From positions 1 through 64,000 of the forward strand of contig NZ_JADKPT010000002.1 of the NCBI RefSeq assembly GCF_015351595.1: a stretch of DNA of 64,000 bases, written 5' to 3'. Shown here one piece after another: positions 33,295 to 41,980 of this stretch. A model generated the notes under the pieces. The model saw only the letters and a list, made by a program, of their open reading frames with translations. It did not search any database and was not told the DNA's origin. The translations under genes were made by a program, and so were the position numbers. The DNA comes from Flavobacterium sp. LC2016-12. GTDB taxonomy: Bacteria; Bacteroidota; Bacteroidia; Flavobacteriales; Flavobacteriaceae. The first letter of the stretch is position 1. Each line of letters begins with the position of its first letter.

Positions 33295-34641
33295 TTAAGT
33301 ATTTTTCAAATCGTATTTCTCTATTCTTCTATATAAAGCGGCTCTTGACAAACCTAATTCTTCGGCAGTTTTGCTGATGTTGCCATGATGTTTGAATAAG
33401 GCTTTTTCGATCGCGGTTTTTTCCATTTCAGAAAGAGGATTTTCATCATTTTCCTGAACTTCTTCAAAATCTAAAATATCTAAGTCGTGAACTGTAATCG
33501 TATTATTATCGGCTAAAATCAAAGCGCGTTCGATCTTGTTTTCCATTTCGCGGACGTTTCCCTTCCATGGATATTTTTCTAAATACGGGCCGGCATTTTC
33601 TTCAAATTGCCAGTTTTCCTGATTGTATTTTTCGGCAATCTGATCAAGGATAAAATTAGCCATCGGAACAATATCATCTTTTCGTTCTCGCAAGGATGGC
33701 AACTGAATTTCCATTGTATTGATGCGGTACAACAAATCTTCACGGAAAGTTTTGTTTTTTACTTCGGCTTTAATATCGCTGTTTGTGGCCGAAATAATGC
33801 GGACATTTAGAGGTCTTGGTTTGCTTTCTCCCAAACGCGTTACAGTTTTAGTTTGTAAAACGTGTAATAATTTGGCTTGCAAATGCAATGGAATATTGCC
33901 GATTTCATCGAGAAAAATAGTTCCACCAGAAGCCATTTCGAATCTTCCCGGCGTATCAACTTTGGCATCAGTAAAAGCACCTTTTGCGTATCCAAAAAGT
34001 TCGCTTTCAAATAAATTATCACTCAAAGAACCTAAATCAACATGAACAAAAGGTTGATTTTTTCGTTCAGAATGTTGATGAATAAACTCGGCAAAAACAT
34101 ATTTTCCGGTTCCGTTTTCACCTAAAATTAAAACGTTGGCGTCGGTTTTGGCCACTCTCTCAGCAATAGAATAGGCTTGTTTTATTTTTTGGGAAGTGCC
34201 GACAAAATATCTTTTTTCGGTTTTTTCGACTACCGGTTTTTTAATGTTTTTTCTGCTTTCGGCGACAGCCTTATCAATAGTTTCCAGTAGTTTTTCGTTG
34301 TGCCAGGGTTTTAAAACATAATCAAAAGCACCAATTTTTATCCCTTCAACAGCGGTTTCAATTTTACCAAAGGCCGTCATTAAAATCACAATCGTTTGAG
34401 GCGAAAGTGTTTTAATTTCTTTTAGCCAATGAATTCCCTCTCTTCCATCTTCAAAACCAATTCGGTAATTCATGTCCAATAAAACCACATTTATTTCATT
34501 TTCGCTTAAAAGAGAAATGATTTTTTTAGGATTATTTGTCGTAAAAATGGTTTCAAAATGTTTTTTGAGAATCATTTTTGCCGAAAAAAGAATTTCTTCC
34601 TGATCGTCAACAATTAATATTTGGGCTAATTTTTTTCGCAT
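33295..34641 (-). CDS. Sigma-54-dependent NtrC-family response regulator
   Basis: A 448-residue regulator. The receiver has IVDD (12-13), phospho-Asp56 in LLDMNYR and Lys in VLKPW. The AAA+ sigma-54 activation domain has Walker A GENGTGK (about 177), the sigma-54 loop GYAKGAFTDA (GAFTDA instead of GAFTGA), Walker B IFLDEIG and arginine-finger segments (FREDLLYRI). The Fis-type HTH at the C-terminus is GNISKTAEELGLSRAALYRRI. It is expressed with the NtrY-like kinase and is divergent from the HlyD-ABC-FtsX genes, which have a sigma-54-like promoter, so that exporter is the likely target. Confidence 0.94.
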   Translation of the reverse strand: MRKKLAQILIVDDQEEILFSAKMILKKHFETIFTTNNPKKIISLLSENEINVVLLDMNYRIGFEDGREGIHWLKEIKTLSPQTIVILMTAFGKIETAVEGIKIGAFDYVLKPWHNEKLLETIDKAVAESRKNIKKPVVEKTEKRYFVGTSQKIKQAYSIAERVAKTDANVLILGENGTGKYVFAEFIHQHSERKNQPFVHVDLGSLSDNLFESELFGYAKGAFTDAKVDTPGRFEMASGGTIFLDEIGNIPLHLQAKLLHVLQTKTVTRLGESKPRPLNVRIISATNSDIKAEVKNKTFREDLLYRINTMEIQLPSLRERKDDIVPMANFILDQIAEKYNQENWQFEENAGPYLEKYPWKGNVREMENKIERALILADNNTITVHDLDILDFEEVQENDENPLSEMEKTAIEKALFKHHGNISKTAEELGLSRAALYRRIEKYDLKNT

Positions 34642-34660
34642 CTGTCTTTTTTTGTCCGAT

Positions 34661-34690
34661 TTCGAACGGTCAACTGTTCATTATCGAACA
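34661..34690. promoter_or_regulatory. Candidate enhancer sites for the NtrC-type regulator
   Basis: Three GAAC half-sites in alternating orientation, GAAC (34664-34667), GTTC (34676-34679) and GAAC (34686-34689), spaced 12 and 10 bp, lie in the divergent intergenic region about 70-95 bp upstream of the -24 element. This is the usual position for activator sites of sigma-54 promoters. Confidence 0.5.
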
Positions 34691-34754
34691 CTCCTTTTTT
34701 TGAATGGTTTTTAAAGCTTCTTTAAAATCAAGGCTTTACAAATAATAAATTTTG

Positions 34755-34769
34755 TGGCACAGTATTTAC
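34755..34769 (+). promoter_or_regulatory. Candidate sigma-54 (-24/-12) promoter
   Basis: TGGCAC-AGTAT-TTAC matches TGGCAC-N5-TTGC except for one base (A for G at -13). A start about 12 bp downstream leaves a leader of about 18 nt before the ATG at 34799. The neighbouring gene encodes a sigma-54 activator. Confidence 0.6.
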
Positions 34770-34798
34770 CTATTGGTAATCAACAAATTATTTATAAA

Positions 34799-36043
34799 AT
34801 GGACAAAGTAATTCCTCGTAAAAATAGAAAATTTAGATATCTCACAATAGCAATTGGAGTTTTTTTAGCTTTGGCTGTCATCATCTTTTTTTCGTTTAAC
34901 ACTAAAAGAAGTTTAAATGTAAAAGCCGAAGAACTATCAATTCAAAAAATCGAAAAAGCCTTTTTTGAAGATTTTGTGGTTTTTCAAGCCAAAGTTGAAC
35001 CTTTGAACGTAATGCTTGTGAACGTTACAGAAGGAGGATCTGTAAAAGAGATTTTTGTGGAGAATGGCGCAATGGTAACCCAAGGGCAATCTTTAGCCCG
35101 CTTGTACAATCCGAATACAGAACTGAATTATCTGACTCAGGAAACAGCAATTATTGAGCAAATCAATAATTTGAATACCGGAAAACTGAACATCAGAAAT
35201 CAGGAATTAAATTTAAATAAAGATTTGGTTTTGATCGATCACGATTATAACGACGCCAAAAGATTATACGATATGAATGCGAGATTATACGAAAAAGAAG
35301 TAATCTCGAAAAACGACTGGAATACATTCAAAGAAAGTTTACGTTTTCAGGAAGAGCGCAAAAGAACCATTCAACAAAGTATTCAAAAAGAAAAACAAAC
35401 CAATCAAATTCAGATTTCACAAATCAATCGCTCGATTCAAACGATGGAAAAAAGTTTGGATATTTTAAGAAATAACAAAAAGAACTTTTTGATTACAGCT
35501 CCGGAAACTGGACGATTAACTTCCTTTGAACCTGTTTTGGGAAAAACATTCCAGGCAGGAGAAAGCATTGGAAAAATCGATTCGAAAAAAGGCTACAAAT
35601 TGGCTGCCGATGTTGACGAATTCTATTTGGAAAAAGTTCGTGAAGGCTTAAAAGGTCAGGTAGAATTTAAAGGAAAAACATTGGAAGTATTGGTGACTAA
35701 AGTAATTCCGGAAGTAAAAAGCGGGCACTTTACAGTGGAACTGGCTTTCACTTCTAAAGAAGAAATCGTTTTGCAAGACGGACTTAGTTTTGGCGTAAAA
35801 CTGATTTTATCAGAGAAAAACAAAACGCTAGTAGTTCCAAAAGGAAGCTTCAATCAGGAAACGGCGGGAAAATGGATTTTTGTAGTAAAAGGAAATAAAG
35901 CCGAAAGAAGAAACATCAAATTAGGAAGGGAAAATCCTTCGTATTATGAAATTCTGGAAGGACTAAAAGAAGGCGAATCAGTGATTACTTCTTCTTACAC
36001 GGATTATAAGGATGTTGAGGAGTTGTCGATTAGTTCTCAATAA
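34799..36043 (+). CDS. HlyD-family periplasmic adaptor of an ABC exporter
   Basis: A 414-residue protein starting at the ATG at 34799; an in-frame GTG at 34754 lies inside the promoter. After a basic tail there is one membrane helix (about residues 13-32), a biotinyl-lipoyl half (VTEGGSVKEIFVENGAMVTQGQ), a long coiled coil (about 95-230), the second half (APETGRLTSFEPVLGKTFQAG) and beta-barrel domains ending in YKDVEELSI. It is the MacA-like partner of the ABC ATPase and FtsX permease that follow. Driven by the sigma-54-like promoter just upstream. Confidence 0.92.
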   Translation: MDKVIPRKNRKFRYLTIAIGVFLALAVIIFFSFNTKRSLNVKAEELSIQKIEKAFFEDFVVFQAKVEPLNVMLVNVTEGGSVKEIFVENGAMVTQGQSLARLYNPNTELNYLTQETAIIEQINNLNTGKLNIRNQELNLNKDLVLIDHDYNDAKRLYDMNARLYEKEVISKNDWNTFKESLRFQEERKRTIQQSIQKEKQTNQIQISQINRSIQTMEKSLDILRNNKKNFLITAPETGRLTSFEPVLGKTFQAGESIGKIDSKKGYKLAADVDEFYLEKVREGLKGQVEFKGKTLEVLVTKVIPEVKSGHFTVELAFTSKEEIVLQDGLSFGVKLILSEKNKTLVVPKGSFNQETAGKWIFVVKGNKAERRNIKLGRENPSYYEILEGLKEGESVITSSYTDYKDVEELSISSQ

Positions 36044-36049
36044 AAAAGG

Positions 36050-36123
36050 TTTCAAGTTTCAGGTTTCAAACCTCACAACTCACAACTTACAATTCACAAT
36101 TCACAATTCACAATTCACAATTA
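36050..36123. repeat. Heptanucleotide tandem repeats in the exporter operon
   Basis: First GTTTCAAGTTTCAGGTTTCA (7-bp period), then ACAATTC repeated about four times after two variant units. It fills the space between the HlyD-type and ATPase genes. Confidence 0.85.
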
Positions 36124-36197
36124 ATAAAGAGTTTCAATCATCAATTAAAATCATCAATCAAAAAACGAATAATAACATTTTTAACACCTTTACCATT

Positions 36198-36905
36198 ATG
36201 ATAACAATTCAAAATTTAACCAAAGTTTTTAGAACAGAAGAAGTAGAAACATCAGCCTTAAGCGGTATTTCTTTAGAAATTAAAAAAGGTGATTTTTTAA
36301 CTATCATGGGACCTTCAGGTTGTGGAAAATCGACTTTACTAAATATCATCGGGCTTTTAGACAGCGCTAATGACGGAAGTTATAAATTATTAGATCAGGA
36401 AATGATCGGTCTAAAAGAAAAAGGAAGAGCGCAGGTTCGTAAAGAAAACATCGGATTCATTTTCCAAAATTTTAACCTGATCGACGAACTTTCGGTTTAC
36501 GATAATATCGAATTGCCTTTGCTTTACAACAACGTAAAAGCATCAGACAGAAAACAAAAAATTGAGGCTATTGCCGAGAAATTGAATATTTCTCATCGTT
36601 TGAAACATTATCCGCAACAGCTTTCGGGAGGTCAACAACAAAGAGTTGCGGTTGCAAGAGCTTTGGTAAACGACCCAAAAATCATTTTAGCCGATGAGCC
36701 AACCGGAAACCTGGACAGTAAAAATGGAAATGAGGTAATGGAACTTTTAACGGATTTGCACGCAAAAGGCGCGACAATTTTGATGGTAACCCACTCTGAT
36801 TATGATGCTTCGTTTTCGCAAAAAACGATTCATATGAAAGATGGTGTGATATTCTCTGAACGATTAAACCAGAGAAATGTGGATGTTTTTATGGACGCTA
36901 AATAA
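36198..36905 (+). CDS. ABC transporter ATP-binding protein (MacB/LolD-type)
   Basis: A 235-residue ATPase starting at MITIQNLTKVF (ATG 36198); the longer frame upstream translates tandem-repeat DNA. Walker A GPSGCGKST (about 37-45), Q-loop FIFQNFNLI, signature LSGGQQQRVAVARAL, Walker B IILADEPTGN and His switch in MVTHS are intact. The sequence belongs to the LolD/MacB/FtsE group that powers FtsX-type permeases without crossing substrates through a channel. It works with the HlyD-type adaptor before it and the permease after it. Confidence 0.93.
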   Translation: MITIQNLTKVFRTEEVETSALSGISLEIKKGDFLTIMGPSGCGKSTLLNIIGLLDSANDGSYKLLDQEMIGLKEKGRAQVRKENIGFIFQNFNLIDELSVYDNIELPLLYNNVKASDRKQKIEAIAEKLNISHRLKHYPQQLSGGQQQRVAVARALVNDPKIILADEPTGNLDSKNGNEVMELLTDLHAKGATILMVTHSDYDASFSQKTIHMKDGVIFSERLNQRNVDVFMDAK

Positions 36906-36912
36906 TTTCAAG

Positions 36913-36984
36913 ATGATAAAATTTATTGTAACTGCAATCACAATCCTAATTGGATTGGTTTGTCAAATATTAGCAATGATCTAA
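36913..36984 (+). CDS. Possible 23-residue membrane peptide
   Basis: An ATG at 36913 opens a frame for one hydrophobic helix (MIKFIVTAITILIGLVCQIL plus three residues) ending at TAA 36982. It lies between the ATPase and permease genes in the same operon. The size and composition fit small membrane proteins that modulate transporters, but it could be chance. Confidence 0.3.
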   Translation: MIKFIVTAITILIGLVCQILAMI

Positions 36985-37052
36985 AAACTACAAGGTTAAA
37001 AAACCTTTTTAGATCTTTAAGGAAAACTAACAACAACTATAAAAAATACACC

Positions 37053-39479
37053 ATGATTTTTAACTGGTTTAAAATATTTATTTATCATTTAAAGCAAAGC
37101 AAACTGTTTTCGTTTTTAAATGTTTTAGGATTAAGCATCGGAATTGCCGGCGTTATTTTCGCCATTATATATTGGAATAACGAACACGCATACGATCAAT
37201 GGAATCCTGAAAAAGAAAATGTATATCAGGTACTTAATGTAATAGGTGCAACTGGCGACACTTGGGGAACAAGTTCTATCCCTTTTGGGAATACCTGTAA
37301 AGAAACAATTCCTGAAATTGAGCAAATTTGCTTTATGAATATTTGGTACAACGAATCTGTAATTAAATACCAAAATAAAAAATTAATAGACAAAAAGATC
37401 ACGGTATCTGACAATAACTTTTTCGATTTTTTCCCTTTTCCAATTATAAAAGGTTCGAAAAAAGACATTTTGAAAGAGAAAAACAGCGTTGCCATTTCAG
37501 AAGATCAGGCAAAATTACTTTTCAACGATCAAGATCCGATTGGAAAAGCTATTAACTATGAAAATCAATCTTATACGGTAAAAGCGGTTTACCGTTTGAT
37601 AAAACCATCTACTGTCGAACCTAATTATGTTTTTGGAGGGGTAGTTCGTGAAGGCGATCAAAACCAATGGGGAAACTTTAATTATGGTTTGATGATTAAA
37701 ACCAAAAAGAACAGTGATATTGCGGTAGTTTTAAAGAAAATGCATAACGTAAATTATGTAAACAGAACTTTAAAAGATGCTAAAGAAAGTGGCCAGACTC
37801 CAGAGCAATACATCAAAGAAAATGGTGAAATTAAAATTATTCTCGATCAGCTGAAAACAATTCGCCTTCATGGTACAAAAGCTTCCGGACAATCGACTCC
37901 TGAAGGCAGAGGGAACTTACAGCTTCTATATATAATGGCAGGATTATCCATTTTAATTCTGGTTCTATCACTGGTAAACTATATTAATCTGGCAACGGCT
38001 TCTGCCATAAAACGGGCTAAAGAAGTGGGTGTTCGTAAAATTGTAGGTGCTTCAAAAAACCAGATTATCAGTCAGTTTATTTTTGAAACAGCTATTATTG
38101 TAGTTCTGGCTATTGTATTTGCCTTAGCCATCGTAGAACTTTCATTGCCTTACTATAATAACTTTTTAAAGAAATCTTTGACTATGAATGGCGGCGAATT
38201 TTACCTGCAGCTTATTTTTATATTTGGATTAGTAATTATTCTTGCGGGTATATTCCCAGCTATTTATATTTCAAATTTTGAAACTTTAAAAGTACTAAAA
38301 GGCAATTTTTCAAGAAGCAAAAGCGGTATTTGGATTCGGAATTCGATGCTTATCTTTCAATTCGGAATTGCAGCATTCTTTATCATTGGAGCTTTGATTG
38401 TCAATTCTCAGGTTGATTATATGATGAATAAAGATTTGGGGTTCAGCGGAGATCAGGTTATCCGAATTCCATTTAACTATCCGGATTACAAAACAAAAGG
38501 ACAAAAATATCAAACCACAAAACAAGAAGTCCTAAAGATATCAGGAGTTCAGGAGGTGTCTACCTTTGCAGGTACTTTTGGGAACAGCACCAATTCCAGC
38601 TCTGGTCTTACACATAATGGCATTTTTGTACAGCCTCGAAATGTTGAAATGGATTTTGGCTTTTTGGAAATGATGAAAATTAAGATTGTCGAAGGTCGCG
38701 ATTTGTCACCAAAATTTGCTTCAGACACAATCAACAACTGGCTGATTAACGAAACTCTGGCTAAAACATTAAACTTAAAAAATCCCATTAATACTATAAT
38801 AAGTTCTGGCTGGGGAAATGAAAAAGGAAATTTAAAATTTAAGGTTGTCGGAATTGTAAAGGATTTTCACATTACGGGATTTCAAAGCAAAGTACCTCCA
38901 ATGGTTTTCATTAATACGAAAACTTTAAAATGGAACAATTTTCAGAATGTTTATGTAAAAGTTTCTCCAAACAATTTAAGTGAAACGCTGGCTCAATTAA
39001 AAAGTTATTGGGAGAAAAATGTAAATCCGGATTATCCTTTTGATTATGAATTTGTAAATAAAGGTTTTGCCAAAACCTATGAAGAACAGGTAAAACAAAA
39101 AGATGTTTTCTTTATTTTGAATCTTGTAGTTATCATTATTGCCATTTTTGGATTGTTTGCTTTGGCATCATTTTCGATGGAAAGAAGATTGAAAGAAATT
39201 GCCATCAGAAAAACATTAGGTGCAGAAACAGATATTTTGCTTAAAGAATTATCAAAACAATATGTTATTTTTTGCCTGATGGGATTCTTAATCGGAATTG
39301 TTCCAGCTTATATTTTATTGCAAAAATGGTTGGAGAATTTTGCTTTCAGAATTAATGTTTCGGTTGTGCCGTTTAGTGTTGCACTAGTTTCTTTATTGAT
39401 TTTGACTTTAATGATTGTTTTGGCAAAAGCCTATCAGGTAACCAAAATAGACATTTTAAAATATTTAAAATACGAATAA
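37053..39479 (+). CDS. FtsX/MacB-type ABC permease
   Basis: An 808-residue permease starting at MIFNWFKIFIYHLKQSKLF (ATG 37053); an upstream in-frame TTG at 36960 lies in leader sequence. It is a duplicated FtsX layout: helix 1 (about 20-40), a large periplasmic MacB_PCD domain (45-280), three helices (about 290-445), helix 5 near 465, a second periplasmic domain (490-680) and three final helices (690-800). RAKEVGVRKIVGASKNQI and RLKEIAIRKTLGAETDI are the paired cytoplasmic coupling segments. It should move a lipid, peptide or drug from the periplasmic side. It is followed by a strong terminator. Confidence 0.92.
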   Translation: MIFNWFKIFIYHLKQSKLFSFLNVLGLSIGIAGVIFAIIYWNNEHAYDQWNPEKENVYQVLNVIGATGDTWGTSSIPFGNTCKETIPEIEQICFMNIWYNESVIKYQNKKLIDKKITVSDNNFFDFFPFPIIKGSKKDILKEKNSVAISEDQAKLLFNDQDPIGKAINYENQSYTVKAVYRLIKPSTVEPNYVFGGVVREGDQNQWGNFNYGLMIKTKKNSDIAVVLKKMHNVNYVNRTLKDAKESGQTPEQYIKENGEIKIILDQLKTIRLHGTKASGQSTPEGRGNLQLLYIMAGLSILILVLSLVNYINLATASAIKRAKEVGVRKIVGASKNQIISQFIFETAIIVVLAIVFALAIVELSLPYYNNFLKKSLTMNGGEFYLQLIFIFGLVIILAGIFPAIYISNFETLKVLKGNFSRSKSGIWIRNSMLIFQFGIAAFFIIGALIVNSQVDYMMNKDLGFSGDQVIRIPFNYPDYKTKGQKYQTTKQEVLKISGVQEVSTFAGTFGNSTNSSSGLTHNGIFVQPRNVEMDFGFLEMMKIKIVEGRDLSPKFASDTINNWLINETLAKTLNLKNPINTIISSGWGNEKGNLKFKVVGIVKDFHITGFQSKVPPMVFINTKTLKWNNFQNVYVKVSPNNLSETLAQLKSYWEKNVNPDYPFDYEFVNKGFAKTYEEQVKQKDVFFILNLVVIIIAIFGLFALASFSMERRLKEIAIRKTLGAETDILLKELSKQYVIFCLMGFLIGIVPAYILLQKWLENFAFRINVSVVPFSVALVSLLILTLMIVLAKAYQVTKIDILKYLKYE

Positions 39480-39499
39480 ACTTGTAGACCATTTTTTTT

Positions 39500-39542
39500 A
39501 AGAAACCCTCCAGATTCAATTAATCTGGAGGGTTTCTTTTTC
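39500..39542 (+). terminator. Strong terminator of the exporter operon
   Basis: A perfect 17-bp stem AAGAAACCCTCCAGATT / AATCTGGAGGGTTTCTT with a 5-nt loop and a T-rich tail. Confidence 0.93.
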
Positions 39543-39671
39543 TTCTAAAATTAAATTGGCTGGCTATACAAACTTTAATAAAGGGCGAAAAAAGCGCAAT
39601 AGTATCATTTTGAATAATTTCGATATCAATAAATACGATTCAAAAAGGGCAGAAATCCGAACATAATCTGT

Positions 39672-39679
39672 TATCTTTG
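39672..39679 (+). promoter_or_regulatory. Candidate -7 box of the Mrp/ApbC gene
   Basis: TATCTTTG matches TAnnTTTG and lies 70 bp before the ATG at 39750. The -33 TTTG is not clear. Confidence 0.55.
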
Positions 39680-39749
39680 CAGTCTGAAACGAGTTTAAAT
39701 AAACATAGTGCTTAAATACGTTTCTCCAATAGAAACACCTACATTAAAA

Positions 39750-40883
39750 ATGAAATTAGATAGAAAAGAAATTCTTAAAGCTCTGGAAACAATCACCATA
39801 GCTGGAGAAGGAAAAAATATGGTTGAAAGCGGTGCTGTTGCCAACGTTATTACTTTTGGTGATGAAGTTGTGGTAGATTTATTATTGCATACACCGGCAA
39901 TGCACATTAAAAAAAGAGCGGAAGATGATATCAAAAAAACAATTCACGAATTGGTATCTCCTGATGCGAAAGTTAAAGTAAACATTAAAGTTGAAGCGAA
40001 GGAAAATCCTAATGAAATAAAAGGAAAAGCAATTCCGGGAATCAAAAATATTATTGCCGTTGCCTCTGGTAAAGGTGGTGTTGGAAAATCTACAGTTACT
40101 GCAAACCTTGCCGTAACACTTGCCAAAATGGGTTTTGCTGTTGGAGTTTTAGACGCTGATATTTACGGACCTTCAATGCCAATTATGTTTGACGTTGAAA
40201 ACGAAAAGCCAATTTCGATTACCGTTGACGGAAAATCAAAAATGAAACCAGTTGAAAGCTTTGAAATCAAAATACTTTCTATTGGATTTTTTACAGCACC
40301 TAGTCAGGCAGTAATCTGGAGAGGACCTATGGCTGCAAAAGCATTAAACCAAATGATCTTTGATGCAGATTGGGGAGAATTAGATTTCATGCTAATCGAT
40401 TTACCTCCGGGAACTGGAGATATTCACCTTTCTATCATGCAATCATTGCCAATTACCGGAGCTGTTGTAGTTAGTACACCTCAGGCCGTGGCACTTGCAG
40501 ATGCTAAAAAAGGAGTTGCCATGTTCATGCAGGACAACATAAATGTTCCTGTTTTGGGTATTATTGAAAATATGGCGTACTTTACACCGGAAGAATTACC
40601 TGACAATAAATACTATATCTTTGGACAGGAAGGAGCTAAAAACCTTGCTGAAGATTTAAATGTTCCATTTTTAGGAGAAGTTCCAATTGTACAATCCATT
40701 CGTGAGGCAGGAGATTACGGTCGTCCGGCAGCTTTACAAACAGCTTCTGTAATTGAAACTATTTTTGAAGAAATTACAAGAAATGTAGTACAAGAAACAG
40801 TAAACAGAAACGATAGTTTACCAGCAACAGAAGCCATTAAAATTACAACTATGGCAGGATGTTCAGCAGTAAAGAAAAAATAG
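39750..40883 (+). CDS. Mrp/ApbC-family iron-sulfur carrier ATPase
   Basis: A 377-residue cytosolic P-loop ATPase starting at MKLDRKEILKALETI (ATG 39750); a GTG 42 bp upstream is less likely. The N-terminal MIP18/DUF59 domain (about 1-90) is followed by the deviant Walker A SGKGGVGKSTVTANLA (about 106-121), DADIYGPSMP and LIDLPPGTGD. The family binds and transfers 4Fe-4S clusters, though the usual CxxC is reduced to a single late Cys (MAGCSAVKKK). It pairs with the NifU-type gene 100 bp downstream, which supports a shared role in Fe-S assembly. Confidence 0.93.
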   Translation: MKLDRKEILKALETITIAGEGKNMVESGAVANVITFGDEVVVDLLLHTPAMHIKKRAEDDIKKTIHELVSPDAKVKVNIKVEAKENPNEIKGKAIPGIKNIIAVASGKGGVGKSTVTANLAVTLAKMGFAVGVLDADIYGPSMPIMFDVENEKPISITVDGKSKMKPVESFEIKILSIGFFTAPSQAVIWRGPMAAKALNQMIFDADWGELDFMLIDLPPGTGDIHLSIMQSLPITGAVVVSTPQAVALADAKKGVAMFMQDNINVPVLGIIENMAYFTPEELPDNKYYIFGQEGAKNLAEDLNVPFLGEVPIVQSIREAGDYGRPAALQTASVIETIFEEITRNVVQETVNRNDSLPATEAIKITTMAGCSAVKKK

Positions 40884-40910
40884 ATAATTGAGATAATGAG
40901 AAAATTAGAA

Positions 40911-40962
40911 AATGTGCCAATTAGAAAATTATCTAATTATCTCATTTTCTAATTGGCACATT
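40911..40962. repeat. 19-bp inverted repeat between apbC and nifU-type genes
   Basis: AATGTGCCAATTAGAAAAT (40911-40929) and ATTTTCTAATTGGCACATT (40944-40962). It is not followed by a T run, so read-through to the NifU-type gene is possible. Confidence 0.88.
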
Positions 40963-40983
40963 GTTTAATTGACACATAAAATT

Positions 40984-41223
40984 ATGACAACAGAAGAATT
41001 AACAAGTAACGTATTATTGGCTCTAGATGAAATTAGACCGTTTTTAAATTCTGATGGAGGAGATATTTCACTAATCTCAATCGAAGATGACAAACACGTA
41101 AAAGTTCGTCTTGAAGGAGCATGTATTAGCTGTAGCGTAAATCAAATGACACTAAAAGCAGGTGTTGAAACAACAATAAAAAAGTATGCTCCACAAATCG
41201 AAACTGTGGTAAACATAATGTAA
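40984..41223 (+). CDS. NifU C-terminal-domain iron-sulfur scaffold
   Basis: A 79-residue protein starting at the ATG at 40984. It is a stand-alone Nfu domain: LLALDEIRPFLNSDGGDISL, VKVRLEGACISCSVNQMTLKAG with Cys47 and Cys50 forming the cluster-binding CxxC, and a final TTIKKYAPQIETV helix. Such proteins hold and deliver 4Fe-4S clusters. It lies just downstream of the Mrp/ApbC gene, probably in one operon. Confidence 0.93.
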   Translation: MTTEELTSNVLLALDEIRPFLNSDGGDISLISIEDDKHVKVRLEGACISCSVNQMTLKAGVETTIKKYAPQIETVVNIM

Positions 41224-41287
41224 TAAAGCAGCGTTTTTCGCGCCTTTACACCTGTGAACTATTAACAAGAATAATAGTTCGTTTGCA

Positions 41288-41311
41288 TGTTTACTTTACA
41301 AATTGTAAACA
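41288..41311. promoter_or_regulatory. Palindromic candidate operator
   Basis: TGTTTAC (41288-41294), 10 bp, GTAAACA (41305-41311). It lies between the NifU-type gene and the secreted-protein gene. A weaker hairpin AACTATTA/TAATAGTT (about 41258-41279) precedes it. No T run follows, so an operator is more likely than a terminator. The bound factor is unknown. Confidence 0.35.
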
Positions 41312-41404
41312 AAACATACAAAACAGCATGTAATATTGCGAAATTAATAAAAAACAACATAAAGATTTAAGAGTTTTAGTTAACTAATTCTTACAGATTT
41401 AACT

Positions 41405-41412
41405 TAAATTTG
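41405..41412 (+). promoter_or_regulatory. Candidate -7 box of the gene at 41438
   Basis: TAAATTTG matches TAnnTTTG and lies 25 bp before the ATG. Confidence 0.5.
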
Positions 41413-41437
41413 TAACATAACCCTAAATCTTAAATTT

Positions 41438-41920
41438 ATGAAGAATTATTACGCTCTTTTATTATTACTGTTTTTTGTTTCTGTAAATTATGCTCAACAA
41501 GGCCAAACCCTAATTGCAGATAAAGCGTGGTTAAACGAATCTGAAGAGTGGACTGACTTTCAATATTCAGGACAAGTTGTTTTTTCAACAACCGGAGCTG
41601 GTGAAGAAGGTACTTTTAGAGTTGGAAACTATGACTTTTTGTATGATTTTTGCGAAGGAAAAGCAAAATTCTCAAATAAAGCCACTTATAGTGCTGCTGA
41701 GTTTGCTCATCCAAGAAAAGTATCTGCACAAACAGATAAGCAAGGAGTTTTAAACTCTACTTACGAAGGAACATTAATTTTTCAATCAGATAAAGATTAT
41801 TATTCTGTTATGGCAGTTGTTACTGTTTTAGAAAAAGGCGGCAATATCATCGGGGTAAAAATGCGCCTGAAAGAAGGTAACAGAAGAGAATACGCATTTA
41901 GCCTTAAATCAGCTAGTTAA
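41438..41920 (+). CDS. Hypothetical secreted protein
   Basis: A 160-residue protein with a clean signal peptide (ends VNYAQ, residue 19). The mature part is beta-rich, with WTDFQYSGQVVFSTTGAGEEG and YDFLYDFCEGKAKFSN, and has one Cys. No family was recognised. It has its own promoter-like box and is followed 60 bp later by a ferredoxin gene, so weak co-transcription is possible. Confidence 0.75.
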   Translation: MKNYYALLLLLFFVSVNYAQQGQTLIADKAWLNESEEWTDFQYSGQVVFSTTGAGEEGTFRVGNYDFLYDFCEGKAKFSNKATYSAAEFAHPRKVSAQTDKQGVLNSTYEGTLIFQSDKDYYSVMAVVTVLEKGGNIIGVKMRLKEGNRREYAFSLKSAS

Positions 41921-41980
41921 AACAATACAGGATTTATTCACGTTATTAAATCCTAAATCAGAAAATTCCAAATAATTAAA

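Noticed and set aside
34754..34798. GTG start for the HlyD-type gene
   Set aside because: The GTG overlaps the sigma-54-like promoter. The ATG at 34799 directly precedes the basic tail and membrane helix.
40955..40975. TGGCAC word near the NifU-type gene as a second sigma-54 promoter
   Set aside because: No TTGC-like box lies at the right spacing, and the word is part of an inverted repeat.
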